From Adineta steineri (Eukaryota > Rotifera > Eurotatoria > Adinetida > Adinetidae), in the NCBI GenBank assembly GCA_905250115.1, contig CAJNOI010000177.1, positions 62,001 to 126,000 on the forward strand: a stretch of 64,000 nt of DNA, read 5' to 3'. The translations under genes and the position numbers were made by a program. Under the pieces are notes generated by a model. The model was not told the origin of the DNA. It saw only the letters and a program-made list of their open reading frames with translations, and did not search any database. This document shows, one piece after another, positions 11,491-23,939 of this stretch (its first letter is position 1; the number at the start of each line of letters is the position of its first letter).

Positions 11491-13056
11491 TTATGGTATT
11501 AAATTATGTTCTTCTTCGTCTTCATCTTCTCTAATAAGAATAAGAGCTTCTGTAGCCATACGAACAATTAATGGACCTAGTAGGGCACCCCATGCTCCTA
11601 ATAATTCTAATCCACCAAAAATTGTCAATAATAATAATAATGTTGACATTTGTAATGAACCTAGTTTTGAAAAAACTGGTCGAAGTAAATTATCAACTGA
11701 TCCAATAGCGAAAACACCAACCAAAATCATAATAACTGCTTTCATATGAGCTTGTTGAATAAAAAGACCAATTGTTATTGGAATCCAAACAATAGCTGTA
11801 CCAAGAATTGGAATTAATGAACAAAGACCTGTTAAAACACCAAGTGCATACCATCGAGGAATTTGTAAACATAAATAAGCAACAGCAGCAACAAGACCTT
11901 GAACGACACAAGTTAAACCAACACCAATTAAAAGACCACGACCTGTTTCTTGAAAAGCATTTTTAAGACGTTCCATATGTTTAGCTGATAATGGACTATG
12001 ATCGATAGTCCATGCCCAAATTTCAGGTCCATGTAATAAAAATGTATATGTTGATACTAGAAATATTAATATACCAATTATAAACTAAAAATAAAAATAA
12101 AAATAAAATTATTTCCTTTTCTATTAAATTATTTTAATTTCTTTACTTGTGCTGTAGCTCCAGCAACAGTTGATAAAACTGATAAAGCTTTTCCACCAAA
12201 TAATTGTACAACATCAGCTATGGAATCACGTTGAATTAAGAATCGTTGAAATAAATTAAATGTTGCATTTTTTTCACCTTTTATAAAATCAATAAAACTT
12301 TGACTTGTAGAATTTGATAATGCACCGGTTCGATTATGATCTGTTGGAGGTACAAGGAGGTTTATAGCATTTCGAGCTGTTGTAGAATTTGACAGACTTG
12401 CAACAAAATTTAGGGTTGAACCCGTTAAAGCAATACAAATTAATATGATTGGTAATATCACAACAAGAACAAGAAAGACAAGTAAAAATGCAGCTATTGC
12501 TGATCGAGAACGTTTTTCTCGACATCGATTCATTAAAGGCCTAGAGAAAAAAAAAGTTTTTTTTTTTTTAATATTACAATTAATCAAATTTATCCTAACA
12601 TTTTTCTTTCGAAGGCATAGTTTCATTAGATTAATAGCACTCAAAAACAAAAATTCCACTAGAGATAAGCCTCGATTATATAAATTTTATCATCCCCATT
12701 AAGTATTATATGAAGAAAAAATAAGGAAATTTATTTGAAAACTATAAATCTTACAAATGATTGACGAGCCATTCTAGAAGTGGTCTACATATAGTTGATA
12801 ACCAAACAGCAAGAATTAATATTGAAATATAACGCCATATAATAACTAATGTACCAAGTGCTAATATTAATGCACACCATCTCATAAGCCGATGTTGAGT
12901 TAGTACTTTAGGTGTTATTAACATGTCTGACTTGTTTTTTTCGTTTTCGTCGTACTGAATAGTTGATATGGGTAATATTGTATTGTCATGTATTAAACTA
13001 ATAGATTCGTCGGCTGTTACCACTGACGGAGGTGGATTCTTTGTTTCAATATTCAT
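11491..13056 (-). CDS. AI-2E family (PerM/YhhQ-type) transporter homolog, bacterial-like
   Basis: Three exons, 12755-13056, 12147-12540 and 11491-12084, with GT/AG introns of 214 and 62 bp, encode 429 aa. The acidic/polar N-terminus (about 55 aa) is followed by two or three hydrophobic helices, a soluble middle region (residues about 135-235) and a C-terminal bundle. The C-terminal half carries the AI-2E_transport (PF01594) signatures in order: GVLTGLCSLIPILGTAIVW, then SVDNLLRP, then a run ending LGAWGALLGPLI. The family exports or antiports small solutes in bacteria, and the substrate here is unknown. It ends in an acidic tail (REDEDEEEHNLIP). Eukaryotes have a distant relative, TMEM245, but that is about twice as long, and the present length and motifs look bacterial. 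With introns and host-like composition it is a nuclear gene, not contamination. Horizontal origin is an inference. Confidence 0.8.
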
Positions 13057-13829
13057 TATTAACGGTTTTCAAATGGTCGAGTGTTGTTTTTAACGATTTT
13101 CTTTGGCCATATGCTGCCGTTCTACTGCTTCACTCTGTTTCTTCCTCGTTTTTTTTCAGCTCGTTCTTTTACTTCTTTGATGTGTCAAAAGGAGAAAAGA
13201 AAAAAGCACGTTATATAGTCATGTAGTCAGAGAGAAAAAAAACAAGATAAATAGTCTTTTTTCTCAATGTTAGTACCAATCTCATCAGAAAAAAAAGGAT
13301 GAGAAGCTTTTTCAGAATGCGTGAACAACACGATAATAACCATTTTTTTCTAAAGTTAATCAGCTATACAAATATGTAGTAGGAATAATAAATAAATATT
13401 TTAAATATACATGACTAATAATATATATATATATATGAAAATACAGCAATCGATAACTAAATATGACTATAAAACTTACTCTATTCATAGGCTTATCATT
13501 GTTGTATTGTATTGATAAGGATAAAAGGTAAAATAGAAGGACACCTTATTCAAATAGATATCAAGGATTTTTATTAATTAAAATATTTTGATAATTCATA
13601 TTAATAAACACAACAAAAAATTTTACAAGAATAACAAAATATTTTTCTATTCCGGCGGGAATCATTTATTGTTTTTTAATAGTCATAAATGACGCTATTA
13701 ATATTCAAACATAACAACACCTTTAGGGCGTATGATTATATTTAGTTAAAACAAAAAAAAAGTAATTTCTTTTTTCTTTATATGCCAATAGAAAATTTTA
13801 TTAAAAAAAAAGACACAGTTTCTTTTATT
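13057..13829. other. Intergenic, AT-rich
   Basis: 5' flank of the transporter gene and 3' flank of the next minus-strand gene. Contains a short (TA)n tract near 13,420-13,435. No gene seen. Confidence 0.5.
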
Positions 13830-15722
13830 CTAAACATAAACAGGTTTAGGTTTTAAATGCTTTTGTTTTCTATATCTTAAAATAGCAAATACAATACTAA
13901 TGATAAAAATAATTAGTAAGAAAATAAAAATAACACCAATAATAAAATAGATACGAGAAAAAATATTTTTTAGTTTAGATTTGGATGGGTGACTTATATT
14001 TTCATTGATTGGCTTAGATATAGTTGAATGAGTAAAAAAATCATCGTCAGAATTTTGAAAAATTGTTGAAGATGTATTTGATGTTATTGTTATTGTTGGT
14101 AGAGGTGCTGTTTGTCTAAAACAAAAAGAAATATATATTTTTCTTGAATAATTTTTCTTTTTTATTTACTCTGAATCTCTATTTGTTTGATTAATAAGAA
14201 AATTCATCGTTTCAATATCACGTGAATCAGAAAATACATCAACTGATGGTAAATTATCATTTATTTCACTTGGAATATTATTAAAACGATTAGGATTAAT
14301 AAATAATGGAGATTTTTCACGAAAATAATCACTTATTGTTGAACAATCACTAAAACGACATTGTTTCGAACAAGAATTATCATTCGAAAGATTTTCTTGA
14401 AATTTTTTATTTAATTGAATATCTTGAAGAATAAGTCGAGCACAATCACATTCAGTTAATGTTTCTATACGAGGAAGAATTAAATTTAATTGACGTTGAT
14501 AATTTTTATGAATAAAATCAATTAAATAACAACGAGAATCTGGTGTCATTTCAGATAAATTAACTTCAGATAGATCTAAATGTCTTAAACGATTTGATAA
14601 TTTATGTAATCCATAAGAATTTATTCGACGAAGACTAGAACCAAATTTTAAATTATGAATATGTTGTGCACCTAAAAGTGTTCGTTCATTTAAAGATTCA
14701 ATATCTAATGATACAGAATCTAATGTTGGAATTAATTTATCAATTGATACTTCAAAACGTGGTTTAATTAATTCTAATCCACGTAAATTATTATATTGTG
14801 GTATAAATGAATTCAGATCCATTGAATGTGCTTCAATAGAATGTATATTATATGAATAAACAGGAAAATAATATGGAAATGTATTTGAATCAATTGTATC
14901 AACATGACGATGAAGTGTTAATGATCTTACAAGACCTTTAAATGTTTGTCTTAAATGTGATGGACCAGGTGGGATTATAGAACCATGAAAATGTAATTCA
15001 CCAATATTTGTATTATTAAATACATGTTCAAATGATGATAATGATGAAAAATGATCTCTTACTGCATGCATATAAATATTTAATTGAGATACTGTTAAAC
15101 CAGAAAAACAATTTTCCGAAAATTTAAATTGATCAGCAACATTTATTGAATTATCTTCATCAGATTTCATCTAAAAATAAATCTTCATAATAATAATTAT
15201 TAAAAAAAAATCGAAATAAATTACTTGAATAGACTTTGGTATTTTTGGAATAAAATGTAACCATAAACGTTTATTTTGATGTTTTTTTTGGAACATATTT
15301 GATGTTATAGATTGTTTATGAAATTTTATATGAGTAAAATTATTAAATCGAAGAGATATTTCAATTTGTGCATGAGCATCTGTTTGTGAAAATAGCATTG
15401 ATAATGAATCAAATTGATTTGGTTGAATTTCAATTTTTTTTTCAAGAAAAAATTCAATTGATATTGTACGAAAATGATTTTGATTTTTAAAATCTGAACC
15501 AAATGGTTGTTGAAATGTTTTTTTATTTAATGAATTTCCTTGACAATGTAAATGTGAATAAATTTTTATTGGTGAAGGATGATTTAAATCTAAATTTGAT
15601 TGAAAACATGAACAATTTAATAATGGAAATATTGAACATGATGTTGAACTATTTATCATTGGATAATTTATTATTAACACAATTATATTTAATATAAGTG
15701 AAATATAGAAATTCATCTTCAT
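13830..15722 (-). CDS. Type I single-pass LRR-like receptor, orphan
   Basis: Three exons, 15225-15722, 14170-15168/15170 and 13830-14115, with 54-bp GT/AG introns, close at 594 aa. A signal peptide (MKMNFYISLILNIIVLIINY) is followed by a cysteine-rich cap (CSIFPLLNCSCF, then LHCQG), as in LRRNT modules. A long body of irregular leucine-rich strands follows (for example LRHLDLSEVNLSEM). A carboxy cap resembling LRRCT (ECDC, then CSKQCRFSDC) comes next, then a Thr/Ser-rich stalk and one membrane helix at about residues 550-578 in the last exon. The cytoplasmic tail is short and basic (RYRKQKHLKPKP), with no signalling domain. It is most likely a cell-surface adhesion or recognition protein. The LRR call comes from spacing and caps; individual repeats are weak. 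Confidence 0.6.
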
Positions 15723-17673
15723 TCTAAATAATAATAATAGAAATACTTAACATGTATATTATTTTTCAAGAATATTATCTTAAATAGTTAATCTTATGTA
15801 ACTTAAGCACGTATACATATTTCGTCAGTATATTATCAATTTACGACTTACTAAATGTTTTTCTTGCATTTTTATCGATGAAAATTTGCGGTTTAATAGA
15901 TTTATTTTCTGATAAATATTTCTTCAAAGACTCATCACCTAAATGTAACAAGGTCACTTCTTCTTCTTTTAACATAACCGAAAGGAAATGTATGAAGGGA
16001 TTATTTTTCTTGACATTACTTCCTTTGTAATACTTTTATGTTTTTTTTCTTTTGATTATAATCTTACATAATTCATAAAATGCTTCTCGTACTACTCTTT
16101 AAAGTATTATATACGTATGTATATATACAATTAAATTTACTAAACTTGTTTTTATAAAGTTATGAAGTATAATACTATGAAGTTCTACAAATAACATATG
16201 TCCTTTAGATTGACAGATTATAATAGCATATTAATCAACCTTGAATAAATCATTTATCATTTTGTATTCTTATTCATCATGCTAATGTACGTCTATCCAG
16301 CAAAAAATATAGAAATAGTTTACCTTATTTATAAGATCATCTGACCATAATACTATGTATGGATATAAATAAATGCTCAATAAAATTGTATAATCAATGT
16401 AAATAAATATTAAATATAATATTACGTATATTATTATTACATGACAATTATATCTAAAGATAATTCGATTGTTCTAAAGAATAAAAATAATGAAGAAGAG
16501 AAAAAAAGAAAGTAAAATTGTATATGTGCATTCAATCGTACAACGTCATTGCGCAGACACTTGTCAAATCGTTTGCATACATACATTTACACAAATAGAA
16601 GAAGGTCGTGCTTCAATGTGCTTCTCATTCGACACTTTCAATACAATAATGGTTATTATCATATGGAGAAAGAAGAAAAAAAATATTTCAATCGATCATT
16701 TATCAAATAAAAAATAGATGAGAAAAAAATTCACCCACTGTTTTATCCAGTTAAGTCACACTAATTTTTAACAGAAAAATCTGGTTTCTTTCCTAAGTAA
16801 AATTATCTTTTTACATGAACTGGAATAAATGTTATTCAACAAAAAAAGCCCTACTTCTTGTGTTCAATAGATTTGTAAATCTCTTAAAATAATGTCAAAG
16901 AATTGTCGATTACTTTGTCATCCATAAATATTGATTGAATCCAAGGTGACACTCAATTTTTTCATTCACAGCTTAAATTCTAAGATACACGTGCGTTCTT
17001 CCGAAAAAGAATGAAGAGAGCAAAAAAAAGAAGAAAAAAAGAAAGAAAAGAATAAATAGCTGCTGGTGCATATATGTCGGTTTTATATATACATGTATGT
17101 GTTCGCCAAATGATAACCTTCGAAGACAAAACACACTTGTATTCTCTAACTAAATAGCACAAAATAAGACTGTCAGTCATCAACAAACAAATCTTTTTCT
17201 TTTCCTATTTTTCTTTTTTCCGTTCTTTAGGAGAGAACAACAAAAAAAAGAGAAAATCTAATATGAAAGCGAGTATGTGAGGAACAATTTTTTTAAAACA
17301 AACTCGGAACATATATATGATTTCTGTCGGCAAACATCTAATGGAGATGTGAATAGTGAACACAGCTGTCAAGCTTTTTATTCAATTTGACTAAAAACAA
17401 TGCCGTGAAAGAAAAAAATTTTTTTTTTCTTCTTCTAATTGAAAACAATCAATTAATGAACAATATATAATGAATAGAAGGACTCTCAACAGCATGTTGT
17501 CCTTGATATTTAATATGAGAAATAATCTGTTGTTTCTTTGACGTTCATCACATATTGTTGTCAATAATGACGAAATAATCAATCCGATTAAAGGTATCAT
17601 TATTCATTAACATTCTATAAAGCACATGAACGTATATATTTATGTCACTTTAGAAAGCAAAAAAAAGAAAGAA
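15723..17673. other. Long intergenic region, AT-rich
   Basis: About 1.95 kb with no supported gene, tRNA or obvious repeat family. Polypurine/polypyrimidine tracts (17,010-17,060 and 17,400-17,440) are the only distinctive feature. Short frames such as 16,490-16,717 look like chance. Confidence 0.5.
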
Positions 17674-18075
17674 ATGCAACCAGCAGATTATCGTCTTGTA
17701 CGTTCACAGATTCAAGCTGGAGTGATGATACCGATTAAACGAACTATATATCCAAAAACTATTGATCATTTTTTTTCTTATTGGTTATATGGACAAAAAA
17801 AATCAATCGAACAAATTCCAGTTAATTTACCTCGATCTATGCCTTGTCTTGTTTGCTCAGATAATAATAATACAAAATATGAAGATTTTTCTTTATTGAC
17901 TGTTGATATAAATCTATTTTTACGATGTTTACCTTTATTAAATAATGAACAATTATCAATACTTTATACATTACTTAATGATGATCAACAATCATATCAA
18001 TATGCTATTCGACAACAATATCAAAATTATAAACAACGATTAATTACAATTTTAAACAGACAAAATAATATGTGA
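17674..18075 (+). CDS. Small unrecognised protein (133 aa)
   Basis: A single-exon frame; an upstream in-frame ATG at 17,626 would add 16 residues ending in a lysine run, so the ATG at 17,674 (MQPADYRLVRSQIQAG) is preferred. The product is soluble and rich in Gln, Tyr and Asn toward the C-terminus, with a CLVC motif near residue 73. The middle has an amphipathic helical look (LFLRCLPLLNNEQLSILYTL). Codon usage resembles the neighbouring genes. No signal peptide, membrane helix or known domain is seen. It may be real, and the function is unknown. Confidence 0.45.
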   Translation: MQPADYRLVRSQIQAGVMIPIKRTIYPKTIDHFFSYWLYGQKKSIEQIPVNLPRSMPCLVCSDNNNTKYEDFSLLTVDINLFLRCLPLLNNEQLSILYTLLNDDQQSYQYAIRQQYQNYKQRLITILNRQNNM

Positions 18076-18154
18076 TTTAAGATTTTATTATTGATAATAA
18101 ACTGAGAATTAATTAAATCTTTTTTTTTCTAAATAGTATAAATGAACAATTGAT

Positions 18155-18226
18155 GGTTCTATAGTCTAGTGGTTAGGACATTGGATTCTGACTCCAGTAA
18201 CCCCTGTTCAAATCAGGGTAGAACCT
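18155..18226 (+). tRNA. tRNA-Gln (CTG anticodon)
   Basis: A 72-nt cloverleaf: acceptor arms GGTTCTA/TAGAACC, a D arm GTC..GAC around TAGTGGTTAG, anticodon stem TTGGA/TCCAG with loop TTCTGAC (anticodon CTG at 18,188-18,190), and a T arm CCCTG/CAGGG with loop TTCAAAT. The A and B boxes are intact and there is no intron. A T-run follows 6-10 nt downstream, as expected for Pol III termination. The isotype follows from the anticodon and from the near-identical second copy at 62,263. Confidence 0.93.
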
Positions 18227-18731
18227 GATTTTTTGTCAGTTTTTTTTGCTATATCATTTTTTTTTGACATTATCCAGATAAGCATCTGTTGTTTGTTATT
18301 TTCTATTGATATACATACATATGACAAACGTGACGTCGTAGAAGATAAAAGAATAAGCAACAAGTATAGAAAAAAACGACAGGTGTGCTTATTATCATAT
18401 AAAATTATATTCATATGCTCTAATCTTTTGTTTAATTGTAGAGGTAACCTTTACTCTTTGAGCTTCAATCTAAGAAGAAAAAAATAATGATTATTCGAAA
18501 TTCTAATAAACAATATTTTCTTTTATAGATACGTCATTAGACTACTCAAAACAACCATAAAGATTTTGTTGTTATCAGTAATAAATGTGATTAAGCTTTA
18601 TTATTTTTTGTTTGCTAACTTGTTAAATATAAAAAAAAAATAACTTAAAAGAAAAAGTAGATGTATGTTTAAAAATATGATACAGAACAGCAATATATTA
18701 TGCGAAATATTTCTTTGAAATGAATCCTTTT
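18227..18731. other. Intergenic
   Basis: T-rich Pol III termination region after the tRNA, then AT-rich sequence up to the 3' end of the minus-strand gene. No gene seen. Confidence 0.45.
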
Positions 18732-19452
18732 TTAATGTTCAGCTGATAAATGTGTTAACATTTGATTTCTTCTTTTGAGCTGATTTAAACGTGGTCTTTC
18801 AATAACTATCATATAAATTCCCAATAGAGTGAGCACAATAAAAGCAATGATGATTAAACTAATGCCAATGCTAATCATTACAGTTTGAGATTTCCATTGT
18901 TTATGTTCCCATTTAACTGAATTATAATCAGTTGATCGATCATAATAACATGGATATTCTTGTCCAATCTAAACAAAGATTTTTTTTATTAGAAAAATCT
19001 TTAAAAAGACAGTATTATACTAACTTGAATATTTTGTTTCTTTGAATTACCATTGATATTAATATAACTAAATATTTCTGTTCCATCAAATATTTCGTAT
19101 CTAACTTTAAATTTTTCTTCTGAACAAAAATATGTTATACAATTTGAATTATTACATGGATTACATGGATATGGAATTGATACTCGTTGAAATACAAAAC
19201 ATTTCGTTTCCCACTCATTACTTAAACTTTTATCAACTCGATTATGTACTTGTTTTATAACACCAACAGATCCCAAAACAGCACCAATAATTGCTATAAT
19301 ACAAGTAAATGTTGCAATACTTATTATCCATATAACATGTTGCGAATTTCTAATAGAAAAAAATTCATTTTGGAAATTTAAATCAAAACAACCTACTCAT
19401 GGTTACGTCTAACTTTTGTATTGCTGTTAATTTGTATACTTGGTTTGCGCAT
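18732..19452 (-). CDS. Two-TM protein with cysteine-rich extracellular loop
   Basis: Three exons, 19397-19452, 19025-19349 and 18732-18968, with short GT/AG introns (47 and 56 bp) and correct phases, give 205 aa. A short basic N-terminus (MRKPSIQINSNTKVRRN) leads to TM1 (IWIISIATFTCIIAIIGAVL). A loop of about 100 aa has paired cysteines (CFVFQ, PCNPCNNSNC, YFC, YPCYYD). TM2 (MISIGISLIIIAFIVLTLLG) is followed by a short basic tail. The topology and the cysteine-rich loop with a late PCYYD motif resemble beta subunits of calcium-activated potassium channels and TipE-type proteins, but this is a topology argument only and I cannot confirm homology. No signal peptide is expected because TM1 serves as anchor. 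Confidence 0.6.
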
Positions 19453-20547
19453 CTTTACTTAATACTACTGTTGAAATTATACAGGTGAACTAGTATTTAT
19501 TATGTTCTAAAATAAATCTGACGTCATACTAATATATGTACAGAACAAATAAATTATAAATGTCTACAAAATAAATATAAGTATAAAATAACAAACAGAA
19601 AAATTTTCACATATTAATCTTAAAACAAAAAATCAAGAGCTTCTTTTTTTTCATTCAAGTAAATTGTTGAATAATCGAATGATTGTTATTATTATTATTG
19701 TTGCCATAAAAACTGATGTTAAAGTTTAAAATATACAAATAATCTTAGTCGTGTGATCAGTCAACTGGAACATAGCCTTATATTTAACAAAAGAAAATAA
19801 ATGATTCACTCTAATTCATTGCACTATTATAATAGTAAATATACTTGATGATATTTGAAAAGATTGATCATATATATTCATCAATTTGAATAAAAATGAA
19901 AAGAATTTTATGTAAATAAATTAAATTTAAAATTTCTATTTTGGAAAGATACTGAAAATTATTGCCAATATATAACTATAATTGTCACAATTAACTAAGT
20001 ACACATCGCAGCTTCTGTTATTTTTCCTTGTCGACGTGGCAGAATGAGTCATAGATTGAGTTCTTATCCTAATCTTCTTCTGTACATTCTGAGACATCGA
20101 ATACTGAAGCGACGCGCCATCTAAGAGATTGTTTTTAGTGATGTTAACAAGACGAGCAATATAAATACGATTCGTACTTATTCTGACCTACCTTGGTAAG
20201 ATGAAAACAAATATTTTCTGTACATCTTTCGATCAATACTCTAAAACTGAATGGTAACAATTCATAGGTTTTACTTAATTTTCAATATAGAGTCAAATTC
20301 TCGCTAAATAATTTGTGTTGGATTTTTTTCGATATGTAAATCAAATAAAATTGAGTGATTTTATTTTAAATGTTTTTACTGTTAGGCAGATTGTGATATT
20401 TGTACAGAAATGAATATTTTTTATTCGATTACTCGTCTATATATTATAGACCTTGACGAAGAAGAAAATCTTTTTCCTATTTTTTTTATTGAATATCAAA
20501 TGTAAAATACATTGAATTTTTAGATTACTTCAATTTGATTGATCAAT
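19453..20547. other. Intergenic between divergent genes
   Basis: About 1.1 kb of AT-rich sequence that must hold both promoters. No gene or repeat recognised. Confidence 0.5.
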
Positions 20548-22463
20548 ATGGTTTTCTCGAAATTTGACAATTTACCACCTGAATTAATTGTAGAAATAAG
20601 TGATTATCTAGATGCATGCGATCTGTATCATGCATTTTATGGATTAAATCAATATATTACAACAATACTTGAGTAAGTTTTATTTCAATTATATTATGAA
20701 AAAACATCAATTATTTTTTATTTAGTCAACAATGTTATCGACTTCATATTAATTTGATTCATATCTCAAAGATTAAATTTGATTTGTATTGTAATCAAAT
20801 TCTGCCATATATTGGTGCTCATGTTATCTCTTTAACATTGAATGGAGATAATTCATCAACACCTGGGCAGCTTAGACATTTTTTGACACGTTTTAATCCT
20901 CTTGCAAAATATTTTGTCAAACTTGAATCAATCAAATTATTGAACTCTACAAAATCGGATGTAGAAAATCTTGTAACTCATTTGTCTGGATTAATTCATC
21001 TTAAATATTTATCAATTGGTGACTATAAACGCTTGATGCCAATTAGTATAAATACAGATGATTTATTTGATGAAACTATCGCGTTACCTATATCTTTACG
21101 TAGCTTAGCATTTCCATACAAAATTTCAAATAAATGGATTCAATCATTGAATGTAACATCATTTATAGAACAGTTACATGTTCATCTTATTCATATAGAT
21201 TCAATATCTTTCTTTCTACAAACGTATCCTAATTTGAAACGTTTGACTGCTGTTCTATCAGGTATTACTGAAAATATTTTACAATCTCCGATTACATTTC
21301 ATTCATTGCAATATTTGAATATAAATATTACTCAAGATGTGAGTATATTAATAAAAAATTTAATTAATAATTGTAAAATATTTTAGGTATTATTCGATCA
21401 TTTTGCTTCGTTTCTTCGAAATATTCCTCAACTTCGTTCATTATCAGTCGAAGCACTCAATCCTGATCTACCTTTTTTGGATGCTCATCAATGGGAAAGA
21501 ATATTACCATCAAGTCTTTCTTTATTTCGTTTTGGTTTCACCATGACATTACCTGAAAATCCCGATCATATTGAATTATTAAAACCTTTTAAAAGTCAAT
21601 TTTGGATATTACGTCATTGGTTTGTTCAATGTCGTTTACGTGATCGTGGTCGATTTTTTCGTTTATCAACTATTCAATCACCTATAATTACTATTCTTTA
21701 TTGGCCTGATGATGAAGTTTTAGTTGACTCAACATCTATAGCTGTATATCGCAATGTCACTCACATTGATCTATGGTGGAATTTATCGAAATCTACCCAA
21801 TCAATATGTCCTAATGTAAATTCTATTCAGTTATATGGTGCTAGTACTGAAGAAAATGAACCTTTTCATCCAAATATTTGTGATCTTTTACAATCTTCAT
21901 CACTTGAACATATTATTATTAATAATGATATACCAATTACTCAGTTCAGATTTGCATCTGTTCTTATAAAATCAACAAATAATGTTGATAAATTGACATG
22001 TTCTACTAACTGGCTACATTTTATGTTACAATATAAAAAATACGAATGGATTTGTTTCCTAATAACTATACGTATACGTAAACTGATTCTTGTAGGTGAA
22101 GAAGCAACTCTATCTCATAACGATTTAATTGCATTTAGTCGAACATTTATTAATTTAGAAGAAATTACAATAAAGTTAGATTCATCAGAGGACATGTTTT
22201 TTCTTTTGAATATTCTTCGACAATTAACAATGGCAAATATTGAACTACCTAATATTACGATTAACAATGTGACTGATATAACAAAATGGATTAAAGAAAA
22301 TACTATACTTCGTGATTTTATTGTTCAAACACAAACAACTACATTAGATACTTGCAAAATAATTCTTTGGATTGGTTCACGTGAGACTACAAATTCGTTG
22401 ACATCAAATGAGAATTTATATTTAAAACATTCAATTATCAATAAATACATGTCTGAGAACTGA
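20548..22463 (+). CDS. F-box-like protein with LRR-type repeats
   Basis: Three exons: 20548-20672, 20726-21338 and 21387-22463. Introns of 53 and 48 bp have GT/AG ends, the phases close, and the product is 604 aa. An F-box-like helix set opens the protein (FDNLPPELIVEISDYLDACD, then LYHAFYGLNQYI). Repeated leucine-rich strands follow (HLKYLSIGDY, TYPNLKRLTAVL, FHSLQYLNI). The family's central motif DAHQWERILPSSLSLFRFGF marks the second half. F-box proteins recruit substrates to SCF ubiquitin ligases; that role is inferred from family only. At least three other members lie in this window (left edge, 29,573 and 60,097), plus a decayed partial copy of this very gene at about 38,938, consistent with strong family expansion. 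Confidence 0.72.
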
Positions 22464-22749
22464 TTGTACGATATAAATATGGAGTTGGTCTCATTAAGTA
22501 AACCCGCACCCTCAAATTATCACTTATCATAATCGCTGATAAATATAGTTTATTTTCAAAATGAAAATGGTCTTCTGAAAGTTCATTTATATTGCAAATT
22601 GAATTATAGACATCTCATAGTTATTCAAAATCAATTTTCTTTTTTCTCTCTTTAGGTTAGATTAGATATGAACTGATATCATCGAATTTATTTTTAATTT
22701 AAATAATCTTTTTTTTCTTCAAATATATATGTTACTAATAAAATATTAT
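22464..22749. other. Intergenic with a single C-rich arm
   Basis: Contains AACCCGCACCCTCAAA near 22,500, a lone arm of the hairpin family. No gene seen. Confidence 0.4.
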
Positions 22750-22911
22750 TCAAATAAATAATGGTTCTTTTAATTCATCAGCCAGTAATTTTAAAAGTTT
22801 CAAAGCTTGCGTTTCTTTGCCATTAAGTAAGGAAGACATGTCCGAAAAACATTTCTTTATAGCGTCTTCAATGCCTTTATTGGTGGTATTTTCATTACCA
22901 AAATAAGTATC

Positions 22912-23116
22912 GACCACCGGGGTCAAACAATTCGGCACGGAAACGGTCGGTTCCGTGATATTCTGGAGATTTCATGTAAGGACTATTCCCGCTGAACGGA
23001 TCCGATTCCAAGGTGAAAATCTTGGCATTTTCCGACAGGGTTTCTATCGAATACGGTGAGTTTCCTGAGGATTTTCGCAGGAAATTCATGGAATATTGCT
23101 TCAGGAATAATCAACC
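22912..23116. repeat. GC-richer interspersed repeat, copy B
   Basis: Direct-orientation partner of the copy at 23,940. Shared blocks include CGGAAACGGTC, GAACGGATCCG, TCTTGGCATTTTCC and TTGCTTCAG. It lacks a roughly 30-bp block present in copy A. Composition differs clearly from the AT-rich surroundings. Confidence 0.75.
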
Positions 23117-23532
23117 GGAGGAGTTCTTCTTTTATATAATCTAATTGTTTGCTATATTCATCAAGTCTATTTTAAATAATTTTCTAATTCCACCAGCAAT
23201 TTCATGAAATTTGATCAAGTGACTTTCGTCTGCCAAGCTCCATAAATTATGAATAACTGAGCTGAGAGTTTCTTGAAAATCTCCACAAATATTAACAGGT
23301 GGAAATGTTTCGCTTCTATTATTTAATCTAATACATAATCGACGTAATTGTTCGACGATATCATTCAAACTCAAATTTTCCTTGACTATTTTGGTGATCA
23401 TATCATATATTTCTTTTCTTGTTTCAACTAGAATCGGTAGACGATAGATAATATCACTGAAACTAATTAATATTTTTCTTGTGTCTAAATATATGCTCAG
23501 ATCGATAATTCCTAGCGTCGTATAAGGCATCA

Positions 23533-23571
23533 AACGGGTGTGAATGAATGTCGTTTTTCACCGTTTGACAC
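23533..23571. repeat. Short palindromic insert
   Basis: TCAAACGG and CCGTTTGA form complementary ends around GTGTGAATG...TTTTTCA, making a roughly 39-bp hairpin between two gene-like stretches. Confidence 0.5.
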
Positions 23572-23939
23572 CGTCATGTTCACGTCCGAAATATTGGATA
23601 ATGCAAAATAAAGGTGGCTGTAAGTTTTTATTTGAGATTATAGGAATATCCGAGATTGGTCGTTCACGTTGAATATGATAATCATCAATATTTTCATAAT
23701 CTGTACTATTATCTGCATAATTCATGCTAATGTTAATATATTTAATCTGTTCCAGAAAAGTCTGTAAATCAACAGAACTAACTTCTGAATCAATAGGTGT
23801 CATATTTGAAAAATTAGTTTTGATCGAATGTAAAGCTTTTTCAAGTTCAAGATATTGATCTGTATCAACACCAGCAACTATAAATATATCACATAAAGAC
23901 ACAACCTTTGCATTGGAATTATTAATATTTGTACCTCTA

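Noticed and set aside
11491-13056. Bacterial contamination as the source of the AI-2E gene
   Set aside because: Two GT/AG introns, host-like AT-rich codon use and flanking animal genes in the same contig.
11491-13056. Assignment to animal TMEM245
   Set aside because: Length of 429 aa is about half of TMEM245, and the motifs are closer to bacterial members. Phylogeny would decide.
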